Below, piece after piece: positions 8,752 to 20,919 of a stretch of 64,000 bases of DNA. How positions within the stretch are numbered: the first letter of the stretch is position 1; every line of letters begins with the position of its first letter. Below the pieces are notes generated by a model. That model did not search any database and had not been told where the DNA came from. It saw nothing but the letters and a program-made list of their open reading frames with translations. The DNA is from Apium graveolens. Lineage: Eukaryota > Streptophyta > Magnoliopsida > Apiales > Apiaceae. The translations under genes were made by a program, and so were the position numbers. The DNA is taken from assembly GCF_009905375.1 (NCBI RefSeq), contig NC_133655.1:171057141-171121140 (forward strand), given 5' to 3'.

Positions 8752-11700
8752 TGTGACGCCCTCCAAACCCGGGTCAGAAGTTTGGGGTCCACACACACAC
8801 ACTTTATTAATAACCTGCTTATAACAATGATAGAGATAATAATAATATGCAGTGACCCTACTTACCAACTACCACGGACCGCAACAGTTTAAAGTATGCA
8901 CACAAGCCAAACACACCTACTTATATTACAAACGTTCAAATCCCAACTATTCCAAGCTCAGAATGGAGTATTAAATATTATTACAAACTTTTACAAACTT
9001 AAATTATTCCAAAAGAAGCCTACTAGCTTAGCTCGATCAACCTGAACCCCTAGCTCTCGCGCTGGACTGGGGATCCTCGGTACCAACCGGTTCCTTTTTA
9101 ACTGGAAAGAACATAAACAACATCGCACAAATGAGTTAACTAGCTCAGCAACTCACAATGACAAAACTGAGAATAATGATCATCAGGTAAATATGGTTAT
9201 GATATCAAGTGAACAATGGATTATGATTTAGAATTAGATATTATATTTTTATTTTAAAAAAAAAACAAGGTTAGGCTCCTGATCAGTCACGCACTAACCC
9301 CGAGCAAAGCACACAGCACTGCTCTCACAACTGGATCCAAGGCACACATTGGCCTAACTTGACCATTATATGGTTTGACCACGAATCTGGTCCACAATTT
9401 TATAAAACAATCCAATTCTACCATAATAACAGAATAAGCAGTAATAAACCATAAACAGGATCATTAACAACATTGGACGTTCAATAATGAAAATGGTTTC
9501 AATCTGTATAAGGATCAATATGGCGTTTCCAAAGCTTGGCTGTTAGATAATGAAAGAATTGGATAACAAAGGAATCAACATTTCAGGGTTCCAAGAATTT
9601 GGTCTTTCAAAGCATAAGATATAATGGTTTGAATGTGTAAGCAATTTGGTTCAGTGTTTAATATTTAGTTTGTATGTATTTGTGGAGTAGTATCGTATAT
9701 TTGAGGTTCGTCTTTGGGTATACAACAATCAATGGTCTAAAAAGAATCAGGTTTACGGCTCAAGATCAATAACTGGAATCAAGGTTTAGGGTTAGGTGCT
9801 TCAAAGAACTTGCAATGTTAAACAACAATATCCATCTGTACAATATCTCGAGAAAGTTCAGAACACTTGCCTGGTACTAGCTTATTATACTGCACTTGCT
9901 CTCAATCACCACTGTCTTACTCCTTGACTATCTGTTTCCCTTTCCTACGCCTTGCCTCTTCTGCTCACATATCATAAGCATCTATCAATATTTAACTCAT
10001 ACGATTCTATTCGACACATATTTCTATCTACCCTTCGTTTCACCCAAATCCGATTAACGGATTGAAAGTTATGCAATAAAAAAGTAAACAGTGAATATAT
10101 AGACCGACAGTCAACCAACAAGTCACATATAACACATAGCACGTCACATAATCAATAATATATCATTTATAAATAAATCTCGGGTCATAAACAAGCTTTC
10201 TGGTATTTAAATTGATTTTTAAAATATTTTTCGGAATTAAAACGGGTCGTTGGATCAATTTCGAAGTAGTAAATAGGGTTCGGTTGGCCAATTCTGGCTT
10301 CAAAACAATTTCATAATAATTATCGAGCCTTGAAAACAATTTAAAATAGTATTTTAAAGCTCAAAACTATTTTTTGGAATTTTTAAATAATTAAATCTAA
10401 TTAAATAATTAATTAAAATCAATTAATAATTAATTAAGTGAGTTAATCAATTAATTTCCGAATTAATTGACCAATTAATCAATTAAAAATTAACTGAAAT
10501 TAATTAACTAATTAATTCAGATTTATTTCTGAATTAAAAATAATTTTTGGAATTAAAATAATAATTTTTAGAATTTTCAGAAATTAAAAACGAATTTTTA
10601 TAATAAAAATAAATAGGAAATATGATTTTTGAATATTTTTAAAACAGGAATCCTAAATTTGCAAACTCTAGAAACTTCAGGGACCAAACTGCATCATCCC
10701 AAAAAGTCCAGGTACCATACTGCAATTTTACAATCCCCGTCGCCGGAAAATACAGGGGTGGTCGGAGAACACGATTCCGGCACCCTCACCTCACCACAAG
10801 CTCCAGATCACATCTATAGACAACCAGGAACTTATTCATGCAATCAAATCATTCAAATAACCCCAGACTTGGCCGGAAATTGGCCAAGAACATCGCCGGT
10901 TTCCGGCGAACTTCGGAAATTTTCAAAACACAACTCCCTTCGATTCAAACATCCTCTATTAGCGAGCTATATACCAATCGATTGCAAATTTCATAAGGAA
11001 CATAATCCACTATAAATCAACAGCTAATAACCCCTAAATCAAAAAGCCCCAAATTTCAATTGAAAACATTCATACGGGTTATAAACCTTAATTTCAAAAT
11101 TCGAAAATCAAACTCAATTTTGAACATGTTATTGAACTCCAAATCAGACGTATGACATATGAAAATCATCAGGAAAACAAGCTCTACAACATGCAAGCAT
11201 CAAATCATACAAACAATCATCCGAACAAAAAATCATATTTTTGATAAAATTAATTCGAAAATAAATAAATTTTCAGAAAATAAACCTTGATTTCTGCAGT
11301 AATTTGGAACACGGAATCTGATAGAACACCTTAAGACCTTTGGATTGAGTACTCGAGCTTTGAAAACAGAGATCAATAACATCTTCGTTTTGCTGTTTGA
11401 TTCTTGGAAGATTATATGAATATAGGGTTTTTCTCTGGAAAATTATATAATTATCTGTTTGCAAATAATTTTGATACGAAATAAAATACGGTAAAAGGCT
11501 ATTTATAATTACGAAAAATTAGTATCCCGTTGGATCATTCCGGATATAAAACGGTACGTTTATTTATAAAAACTGATCCAAACGGTATCGATTTTCGGGA
11601 CAGTTATCCAAATCAGTACAATTTATACTGCGGCCTTGGTCTCAGCGCCTGGTTACACGTACTACGAGGTGATAATTAGGATAGTTTAATAAAAAGCTCC

Positions 11701-12192
11701 TGTTTATCGAAAATACGGGTTTTATTGATTTACCGACACAAATATTGTATCGAAAATGTTGCGCCGGGACCCGCGCAAGACAAACCGTACACCGGATCGA
11801 AAAAGTCGAAACATGGAATATGCTCGGAATACTAGAATTAGGTTAGGAAAGAGTTCTCGGAAGAGTTTCGGGTTCCAAAAACGTAACAACGGATGACGTC
11901 GGTTGGTTCCCGTTTTTATAAAATAGATTTTAAATACTCGAAAAAAAGATTTTATAAATTTCATATGATCCTTATAAATCCATAAATCAACATAAAAATA
12001 ATTAGGAAGATATGACAATTATCTATATTTTATTTTGGACATATAAAAATTAAAATACTCAATTAATATTTTTTTTTTAAATATCCAACACAGATAACAC
12101 AGACTTAATAATTAATTCACAGAATAGATACTAAACACAGATAATAATTATTTATTAGCAAAATAATTACACGATATGTCCTGGATATTACA
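8752..12192 (-). repeat. 5' LTR of the Gypsy element, 3441 bp
   Basis: On the minus strand it begins TGTAATATCCAGG at 12192 and ends GGCGTCACA at 8752, next to the PBS. It carries a clear TATA box (11507-11499). Its sequence differs from the solo LTR family at 2905. Open frames inside it, such as 10629-11015, have no protein character. The 3' partner LTR is lost beyond the gap. Confidence 0.88.
11499..11507 (-). promoter_or_regulatory. TATA box of the Gypsy 5' LTR
   Basis: TATAAATAG on the minus strand, about 690 bases into the LTR and well before the LTR end, the position expected for the U3 promoter that drives the genomic RNA. Confidence 0.6.
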
Positions 12193-13745
12193 CTGACAGA
12201 GGCACATGGGTTGACAGAGATAATTGGAATATGGTAGCCTCTTGGAGGAATCAAGAAAAAGCAGCATTTCCATTCTGTGCAAACAAGGAAGTATTCAAAG
12301 ATTCATAGATTATCTTAGATTGCATTGGATAGAGAAATGAAAAAGAAACATGTGAAGAACTATTTTAATTGTATTTTATCTTTGTCTTCACTTGTAAACT
12401 TGGTGATATATAAACCAAGTTGCAGCTAGTAATTAGATGTGAATTTTCCAGAACTGTTTTGAAAAACATAGACAAAAAATCATCTAGTTTGTACTAGGAA
12501 GCAGCTGTGATCAATTCTTTGTATCACAGATTTTCTGAAATACACATCTCTGGTGGAACAACAAATCCACCAGAAAAGTTTTTAAACCCTTTGTGTTCTT
12601 TACATTTGTGTCTTGAATATAAATCTGTCTGCACCTGCTCAAAGCAATTCACACACATCTGTTCATCATACACTTAGCTTTTAAAACTTCTCAACACTTG
12701 AAAAAGTTTTAAGATTTACATTCAACCCGCCTTCTGTAAATCTCATTGTTAGTTCCTTGGGAATAACACAGTGTTTACTTTATAGATTAGTAAACACAGG
12801 TTTACACGACATGCAATATGATGTACTAAACCCTACTTTAAGTTATCTATAAAGCTTTCCACTGGCTTTGTAAATCTTTGCAAATCTTGTAGGTCGGTGA
12901 CCTTCCTTTGTCAGTTAATCTTGACCCTTGATCTTGCACTCTTCAAGCAAATTTTGTAGACTTTTCAATCTAAGTGATTAGATCGTTTGTTGATTGATAA
13001 TCTTGAATCTTTAACTGGTCTGCATTCTGTACTTGAGGTTCATATCGAGATCTCCAGTTTGTTTTATAGAGAACTGACATCTCGATAAGTATAATGTCTT
13101 ATCAAGATCTCTGAGTTCTCTATAAGTGTCTTTGCCTTGTCAAAGTCTCTGAGTTCTCTATAAGTGAACTTGACTTGTCAAGGTCTCCAAAACTCTGCAT
13201 GTAGAAATGACTTGTTGATATCTCTGAGATCTCTATAAGCATTTTGACTTGTCGATATCTCTGAGATCTCTAATGAGAAATTAGCTTGTCGATTTCTCCA
13301 ATCTTCATATCTTCATTTTGACTTGTCGATATCTTTGAGTTCCCTACATGCAAAATGACTTGTCGATATCTCCAATCTTCATATCCTCGTTTTAACTTGA
13401 CGGTATCTCTGGGACTTCTCTATAAGCTAATTTGGACTTCTCGATAAGTCATTCTGGAGTTCTCGAATGACTTCTCTATATGACTTGATCTGTGACTTGC
13501 AGATTTCTTGACTTAGAACATTTTTCCTAAAACAGATTTATTCAACTTTAAGCTTCTTCACCTTTTCTCTGAGGCATTATCTTGTTGATCTTCTTCCAAA
13601 TTTTATTCTTAGGCTTGAGACTGTTTACAGAAAAATACTCCAGTCTGATCTTTAACATTTTTATAGACTCAAGTAATACAATATAAAATAAAGATTTAGA
13701 CTATCATTCCACTAAATCTTAGGGTTGTCAATATGACTTAGTCTT
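12193..13745. mobile_element. Remnant of a retroelement LTR region (possibly SIRE-like Copia)
   Basis: Noncoding sequence cut on its left by the Gypsy insertion. Candidate LTR boundaries are TGTTATTCCC (minus, from 12771) and TGTTAAAGATC (minus, from 13660), but no repeat partner or primer site is visible, so neither is certain. A plus-strand TATATAAA at 12407-12414 and an imperfect inverted repeat TGTTTACT/AGTAAACA at 12772-12800 are present. The middle is a TCGATATCTC-type tandem array. The decayed frame at 13747-15225 lies next to it and may belong to the same element. Confidence 0.4.
13040..13500 (+). repeat. Degenerate tandem array with TCGATATCTC core
   Basis: About ten to twelve imperfect units of roughly 35-50 bases with the recurring pieces CTTGTCGATATCTC, TGAGATCTCTATAAG and later ACTTCTCGATAAGTC. 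Spacing is irregular and units are 70-90% alike by eye. It lies in LTR-like sequence and holds no open frame. Confidence 0.75.
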
Positions 13746-13746
13746 G

Positions 13747-15225
13747 TTATAGTACGGACATGTCTTGCACAACACTACCTTCTCTTTCCTGAGTAGATTC
13801 AGTCAGAATATACTTTCTTTTGGTAGCTTTCTTTTCAGGATCTGAGGCCCGTGTAGAGTCTGGAAGAGATGATTCTTTCTCCTTTTCTTTCCATAGATTC
13901 AGAATTTCATTCAATCTAACTTGAACATAATCACGAGCTTCAATTTCAAGTGCATTCTTGGGTGGTGGATTATTCAACTATTTGAGCATCAGTTGAAGAT
14001 ACTTGATGTTGGAAACTTTGTGAAGAAGACTGAACAACAATGTTGATTTTATTACCATTATAAAGACTGTTATCCTTTTAGGAAAGTCTTGTACTCTTTT
14101 CGTGTTGTTGACAGACTCTTCTTCCAACACTTGCTCAAGTATTTCCATAATTGGAATCAAGGCAATCTTGTCTTCTTTGCATGTTGAAATTTTGACATCC
14201 AACAAGGCTTGCTTAATTAAATCTGATTCACCTGCTTTAAAATCTTTGATTTTAATCTTTTTTATTGATCTCAAAGACTAGATCCCCTTCATCATACTTC
14301 TTGATAATAGGTTCACTATATTTCAAAAAATCAATTTTTGTCCCCTATTTATGAACACCATCTCATGATTCCTCATGTCTTTTTCTAAATCTCTGATCAT
14401 TTTATCATTCAACCTGTAAGCATACAGTGTTTCAGCAACTTTGAGGTCTGCTTCTAATCTTTTCACTCCAAGAGCTTCCAGCATTGCTCTTTTGCTTCTA
14501 AGTTGACTTTCAAGAAAAGTGAGTTGAAGATATCGAATGAGTCTCAAATGTTCATCAGACATGGTCAAGTTTTACATTCTTCCATCTGCAAACCTCTTGA
14601 TCACAAATGGTTCAAGGAATGCTTGAGGAGACACATCCATCATAATCTTGTGAAGCTTGTCTCTGAAGTATTCATTCTCCAGTGAAGTCAACCATGGGAT
14701 TTTTGTATTTAGGACAAACATTTCAACTAAATTTAATTTCCTTAGCACATTGGTGGATATTTTCATTAATGTCCCGTCTATGTGATTAACATAAATTCTC
14801 CATCCATTCTTCAAAGTATTCACTATGACACCAGTGATTATCTGACTGACCCCGTGAAAGAAGACATGAATATTCACATAGAGTTCCCTGGTTTTTTCCA
14901 CAACATTCAAGAGTTTCCTGTTGTCAGTGTCTGTCTTCAGATAGGTTGCTGGTTTGTCCATTTTTCTTTTCACTTCCTCCAACTTGCTTCCTCTTATGGT
15001 TCTTTGAAGGTATGATTTTCTTGCTTCTCTAGCATCTTTTCGTTAAACAGCTCTTTGGACTCTTGCTCTTGATCTGGCTATCTCATCTTGAATTGCTTCA
15101 TATGATAATTTATACTTTTTGGTAGCTCTATAGAACAGGAAATCATCCGTGAAGGCATCTTCGTTCTCATACTCTTCATCTTCAGATATCGTCTTCCTTT
15201 TTTCTATCTCAACTTCTTCAAACAC
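13747..15225 (-). pseudogene. Decayed ORF of a retroelement-like protein (unrecognised)
   Basis: Several open pieces line up in the same direction (15225-15043, 14982-14572, 14568-14323, 14274-13978, 13977-13747). Four of them share one frame and are separated by a single stop, by two compensating frameshifts near 14275-14330, and by a stop at 13978. Content is charged and helical: LTFLESQLRSKRAMLEALG, VLRKLNLVEMFVLNTKIPW, NALEIEARDYVQVRLNEIL. No RT, integrase or zinc-finger motif is seen. It could be an accessory ORF of a Copia-like element or an unknown host pseudogene; I do not recognise the family. Confidence 0.45.
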
Positions 15226-17210
15226 TTGCTCAAACCTTCGAGGAATGACGCTTTCATTAATCTCCCCTTCTTCTAATCCTTCATCCTCCAGTTCTGTTAA
15301 TAGGGGCCTCAGAGCATATACATATCATAGAAGATTCCTCTGAGCTTTTAGAACTTGGCTCAGGAGATCTTGCTTTGATATTGATTGCTCCCCTGAGTTG
15401 TAGAACTCTTCTCACTTGCTCTAGCTTTAATAAGCACCATTTCATCTACTCTTTCTTCACCTTCTCTTCTTGAATCTCGTCACCAAACTCATCATATTTT
15501 GAGCCTGTTGCTTAAAATGTATCTTGAATAACTTTACAGCAGCAGCTACTTTTTCTTGTTCTACCTTTTTCCCCCTCAGTTGGGTTATCCTTCAGAGCTG
15601 GGGTTGATTGAGAAGTCAAGATCAAGTCAGGAACATTCTGAATTGATGATTCTGGAATAGATACTTGCTTGCTGACTGAGGTCTTTGCCTCAGTACTGGC
15701 AAAGAACTACTCCAGTGGTTGTAGGAATTGGCGCTTGCTTGCTAACTGAGAGTTTTTCTTGCTTGCTTACAATTTTTATGTGTCCAAAGTTTATCCAACC
15801 ACTTCCAAGTGAGCTTCTAGTGGCCTAGCTCCAGCAGGACACTCAAAACTTGATTAATCCATAATTAAATATAATTATCCAATAAATCTGGTATATATTC
15901 TTTAATTTGGAGTTATCACCACATTTTTAGTGGCATTAGGAATCTATTCCTTTAAGATATAGTCCATTCTCCTTGATTTTAGGAGCTATAGTCCTTGTTA
16001 AATACTTATTCTGTCTAGAAGGTGTGCTGATATACCTGTTCCAGTACCTCTCCATCCTGACCAGCTACCACAATGCTTCCAACACCTCACATCTCTAAAC
16101 AAGGCTTCACGTGTTGGAAACAACACCGTCCATGACCATTCCTACCTGTCCAAAATCCAGCAGAACCTCTGCTAATCAGCTTTAACTTTCTTTGGTGGTC
16201 TGCAACTTCGTATAGCTGGGAAAACCTCTGCTAATAAGTTGTTACTTTATATGGTACATTGCACCTTAGTGTAAGTACCTCCAAAACCATCAATCTTTGG
16301 ACCAAAACCATATCAAAACATATCATTAATCATGCCAATCAAGCCCAACCCCTTAATGGGTCTTAAATCTAGCTCATGTAAGCTTTTGGATACGACAGTT
16401 TGTAAGTTAAAGAAATTAACTCACGTTATATGGGTATAGTTCAGAAGCAAAATACCAAACAATGGCATCTATAACATCTGAGATTAATTTTCTATTAGAT
16501 TGTAATAAGAGTTTAATATTACTAATCTCTCACATATTGCACTTTATTGTAGTACCAATTAGTTTTATGTTTTTTAAAATTCGGTGTTTGAAAGTACCAA
16601 ACACATGCAAATAGATTGCCACTTTAGTTGAGACAATGTTCTATAATGTTCAATTCAACTCTTTTATTTACCGACCTAGAAGCAAACAACTGAAATATTG
16701 ATAAAATTTGTTCCTTCTCCATAATTACAGTTTATTACTACATATGTTTCAACACCTCCCCACTTGAGAAGGGATATTCGTACAGCTTTGGCTACTAAGC
16801 TTTCAAATCAGTCTTGTACATATCACATTGATCAGTCTTTTACATATCAAATAGAGTCTTGACGTATCACATAAATGTCCAAATCAAGCACTTTAGCTCG
16901 CATTCTGTTATAATAAATTTTAATTTCAATTTCATAGAGTTTTTTTTGCTAAATATCATTTCATAGAGTAGTTTATACATATCGATGAGCGTGAATAATA
17001 TATATAGTAAGAATCAAGTCTTCATTTAATGTAATAGTTTAGTTTTTCATGTTCTTTAATCAATTAATAAACAAAAGTTAATATAATTAACTTTGATGAA
17101 AAAACAGAGAGTACATTAACTAAATTATATTCTGAAGGCAATTATAACTCTTGTCAAAGAAAAACTCAAAACACAAACCTTGCCCATCAAATAACGTTCA
17201 TGGGCATTAT
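15226..17210. other. Intergenic, no gene; possible old LTR piece near 15840-16400
   Basis: No convincing frame on either strand. The stretch 15226-15600 still has Ser/Glu-rich composition and may continue the decayed ORF upstream. Around 15840-16400 the order of short motifs (GCCAATCAAGCCC, TGGGTCTTAAATC, ATACGACA) resembles the end of the LTR at 17211-18157, suggesting a much older relative. Confidence 0.4.
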
Positions 17211-18157
17211 TGTGAGAGGAATTTGGTACAACATTCGGGGAGGTTGTTGCTGGAATAACGGAAGAACCGCAGAATTTAGGCCAAAAATCGGGCGTATTAT
17301 GAAAAGCTGAATACGCCTGATCGGCCGAAAGTGGGAGGTGTTTGTGGTTATGTTTGGACTGAATTTTCAAGGATTCTGAGCATGGTGGCGGAGTAATTCC
17401 TACCCAGTCATGGGGGGTGCCCGGAATTGGTCTCGCGAGAGCTCCACCGTGTGTTTTGTTTTAGAAAACGAGTATCTAACCTTTGCAAATGGCCTACATA
17501 TCCTATATTTATAGGAATCAAGTCCATATGTAGTTCTATAGCTTTAGGACTCATCCATGATGGGCTACCCACATTTTTACTAAGCCCATAACAACTTCTA
17601 AGGCTTATCCAAGTAGGTTTAAGCTAGCCACCAAGAGTCCTTCTTCTAGTATGCCACTAGAATCCTTGTTTATCCATGTAATTATTGTAATTATCCATGA
17701 GATATATGTATATTCCATACGTATATGATGTATATCCACGTGTTCCAAGTTGTAGTAACCTGTTAGGAGTCCAACTCTTTATTCCTTGCTGGCCAGGAGT
17801 TGTGTCCTAGTAGAACACTGCATCTGCAGGCTTCTCGCCATAATCAGGATAAGCCCGTGTAGGCCTCTCGCCATATTGGAAATAGCCCGGCTAAGTACTA
17901 TTTCCTGGATACCCCGGTGTCTTAGCATATTATGGGGGATCCTAGTGTATTAGCCAGTCACTAAATGGCCCTCCTTATTTTCCCTTTTTAGTACCCCTCT
18001 CAACAGGCCTTAAATAACACTTATATACCCTCACCAACTAGTCCATTCAGGTCCAATACCCCTACTTTGCCATCCGGGAAGCCCAATTTATTATGCCAAT
18101 CCATCTAATCCCTCTATGGGCTATAAATCCGGCTCAAGGCTGATTTTTGGCACAACA
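17211..18157 (-). repeat. 3' LTR of the 13.1 kb element (947 bp)
   Basis: Runs from TGTGAGAGGAA to TTGGCACAACA on the plus strand. It is mostly collinear with 29494-30355, with a longer segment near 18000-18120 that the right LTR lacks. Minus-strand ends are TGTTGTGCC and CTCACA. Confidence 0.88.
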
Positions 18158-18169
18158 ACTACCCCCCGG
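18158..18169 (-). promoter_or_regulatory. Polypurine tract of the 13.1 kb element
   Basis: Minus-strand CCGGGGGGTAGT abuts the TGTTGTGCC start of the 3' LTR. Such a tract primes plus-strand DNA synthesis. This assigns the minus orientation. Confidence 0.6.
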
Positions 18170-18200
18170 TTCCTCGCAGCAATTGAATGCAAGAGGAACC
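18168..18200. repeat. Hairpin GGTTCCTC / GAGGAACC, copy 1
   Basis: Perfect 8-base arms around a 17-base spacer, next to the polypurine tract. A second version with 7-base arms occurs at 25992-26025, also preceded by ACTACCCCC, and similar sequence follows both (AAGCTTACATGAGC). This points to an internal duplication of the element's 3' terminal region. Confidence 0.7.
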
Positions 18201-20799
18201 TATATAGTACAGAGTTTAATCCTTCTTTACCCTTCTCAAAAAAATACATAGCTTCCACATTTGGCTTCCAAGCTTACATGAGCTAACTCGGCGTAAGAAA
18301 CAGGAAACACAATGCCTTAACATATGTACCTCAATCTGAATCCTTATAATTCAATACACTTCAGATCACATATTCCTCATGCTAGTTCCAATCTGAGACT
18401 TCCCGTCCTTTTCAGCTGTATCATATGGCTTCCATCCTTTTTTTAAAAGCCATGCATTAACCTTCCAAGATATCCCTTTTCCTTGTGAAGTCGATCTTTA
18501 GGTTTTAATCCTTTATGAATGAATCCCAGAAACTCCCGTTGTTTTAAATAGGCTTCATATATCCATAATCCTGGGCTGCCAAGATAAATTAAAAAGCGTG
18601 ATTAGTAGCACGAGCTAAATAACTCTTATATATAATGCATGAAACCCATATATGTAGAATGTAAGTATGAATATGAAAGTAAGAAGATGAAAGTGTGGAT
18701 GATTTTGTATAAATATAAATATCCATATTTGTTGCTGCTTCAGCAATCAGGCTGAACCTTGGAGAAAGCACTTTTTAAGATAAAGCCACATTTTTCAGAA
18801 GCTTCCATGGTTTCTTCACCGGGCCTCTTAATATATTTAGTTTTACATTGATGCCCAGTGTTTGTGGGACTCAAATCCTTCCCATGTAATATGGGACTTT
18901 TAAATCCTACCCATGTGATATGGGACTTTTCCGACCTGCCCATATTCCATGGGGCTATTTAAGTTTACCGAAGGAGAGACCAAGGGAAGGCCATGGAGAT
19001 ACCCATCAATTGTTGTTATGTCCTTTCAAGTGGTTACATTATGGGGCATATAGCGTGCCCAGGTATTTGCTTGAAAGCTTCGGTCAACAAGTTTGAAAAT
19101 ATTTTGAAACCTCATGCATAATGTAAGGAAATATATATAATAAAATACCCCCACACATGTAAACCCATGTAAGTTTTATTCCTTGAGAATATAAGGTATG
19201 CATATTTAGAGAAACATGTCCACATGTAGGGTGAAATAAGAGATATAGGGTATAATCAATTTTCATATATACACATAAAGCATGCATGATAATGAGTATG
19301 TAAAAGCATGAGAGTAGGGCTTATCTCATTTCAATGCAGACAAGAGTTTAAGCCACGGAAAACCGTGCAGTTCAGCCTCTTCCGGGGTGTTCTGTTGATA
19401 AAAGCCTATTTTCCATCATATTAGCCCTTTCATGATGGATATATTGAAGAGTTGATATACCCCCCAATCCAACAGTTTTCCCTCCCCCATGTGACATCAT
19501 TCTCCTGTATAAACCTTAAACGTGTTAAGAAACCTGCTTTCTATGGATATTGCAAATGCCTCCATAACTTGTTAGCTAGCTCAGAGTATAGCATGTTCCA
19601 TGATACGCCCATATTACATGTTCACATATGTACACATAAAATATTAAATTTATGCCATAAATTCACATGTGTACACATTTTAAGCGCATTAACCATTGTA
19701 TCCAAAGGTACGCCTATCGGTGTTCATGCATATATTCCAACTTAGAAAATACTGTCATGTTGTTAATCACAGAAAATGTGCTACTTGCTAGTTCTCAGAT
19801 CACGTTATAACACCAACTAGGTAATCAGGCATACACATATAAGAATCCATATTACATTAACAAATAGGCAATCAGGCATGCACACATAGAAATCCATGCT
19901 CATACCTTAGGGTCCAACTATCCATCAGTCTATGCATATTTGCCTTTCAAAATAGTTAGCCCGAACAAAACATTAGATAGGTGTAATATCCTACTACATG
20001 TTCTTCCTAGGTAAGCCAATTTTTGGGTTACGCGTAAGCATCTCCCATGTCATACCCCCAAAATGCCTTAAAATCCTAAATCATTTTTTATCACAGTTTT
20101 AATATCCCGGGGCATTCGTACCACGAAGCACTAGTATCCCCCTAAACGAAGAACACAAGTAAATCACATAAAGCATGATGCATAGAATATCAAATATCCA
20201 TCCATATAATCAACCATAATCATGCAATGTATATCCAACGCATAAATTTATAAGAAGTTGTAAGATTAGACTTACATTTCCTGACAAAGTTGTTGTAAGG
20301 GGTGAATTCAAGGATTGAAATACATACCTCCAACTTTTCTTTTCGAGGAATCCATACTTCTTTATTTACCAGTAACCATAAGTGAATGCCAGTGCGTACC
20401 CATCCAATTATAGGTAAAATATCAATGAATCTACAACCAAGAAGTGAATGTTAAAGAACCTGCATCTAGCAGGTATATTCCAAACCGTCTCATAGCCTGT
20501 AGGTGAATGCCAAGAAACCCACAACTGTAATACCCCCAAATCCGGGGTCGGAGATCCGGGTTGTCACGAGTTCCATTTCCCTTAATAACGCCCAATCTTA
20601 ATAAATAATCAACTACTCTGTACTGTGACCCCACAATAACACACACACCACAAGTTATAGTCTCAGAGATGAATATCCAAAAATAATCACAAGTCATTTT
20701 ATTCCACAATTATCTGCCAATACACCTTAAAAGGTTTCTGAATAAATTTACATTTCTTTGCCATTATTACAATTCATAAATATACATAAATCTGGTACA

Positions 20800-20919
20800 T
20801 CAAAAGTTGAAGCCTAGCCTATTGGTAGTTCCTACCTCAGCTACAGCGACATCAATGCCTATAGGAAACTGCGGAACGTTTCCTATCCGCTCGCGAATTG
20901 GGAGCTTGGTCCTGTTCAT
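20800..20919 (-). CDS. Conserved short LTR ORF, copy 2 (39 aa, unknown)
   Basis: Homologous to 6944-7084. It begins MNRTKLPIRERIGNVPQF and ends in TTNRLGFNF. The initiating ATG, the VPQF block and the VAEVG block are kept. Upstream in the same frame there is also an open hydrophobic stretch (LLTLAFFF-like) in this copy and in copy 1, but stops break it in the copy at 58475-62829, so the ATG at 20919 is preferred as the start. Confidence 0.35.
   Translation of the reverse strand: MNRTKLPIRERIGNVPQFPIGIDVAVAEVGTTNRLGFNF

Larger units (their letters stand above)
720..12192 (-). mobile_element. Ty3/Gypsy LTR retrotransposon, 3' part missing at the gap
   Basis: Read on the minus strand the order is 5' LTR (12192-8752), PBS, extra ORF, gag, protease and reverse transcriptase, which is the Gypsy order before RNase H and integrase. 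Integrase, 3' LTR and one target duplication lie beyond the gap. The 5' flank starts CTGAC (12193-12197), a candidate target duplication with no visible partner. A foreign solo LTR (2905-7337) splits gag. The protein style ([22 protein letters not shown]) and long LTR fit a chromovirus such as the Tekay/Del group; clade assignment is inference. Several stops and frameshifts make it non-functional. Confidence 0.9.
18158..20525. other. Internal region of the 13.1 kb element, left part
   Basis: AT-rich, no convincing frame. It contains the block 19545-20177 that is repeated at the window start, and near 18840-18955 short imperfect repeats built on CCCATGTAATATGGGACTTTT. It ends in the ACAAC target duplication of the solo LTR. 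Confidence 0.6.

Noticed and set aside
9055..9095. Cluster of restriction-like sites (GGATCC, GGTACC)
   Set aside because: Two sites close together in an LTR are within chance; no vector sequence around them.
10629..11015. 128-codon open frame on the plus strand
   Set aside because: Lies inside the Gypsy 5' LTR, antisense to the element, with no domain and no homologous frame elsewhere in the window.
19452..19745. 97-codon frame in the 13 kb element
   Set aside because: Present in a non-coding repeat block with no protein features; the copy at 1-619 gives no extra support.
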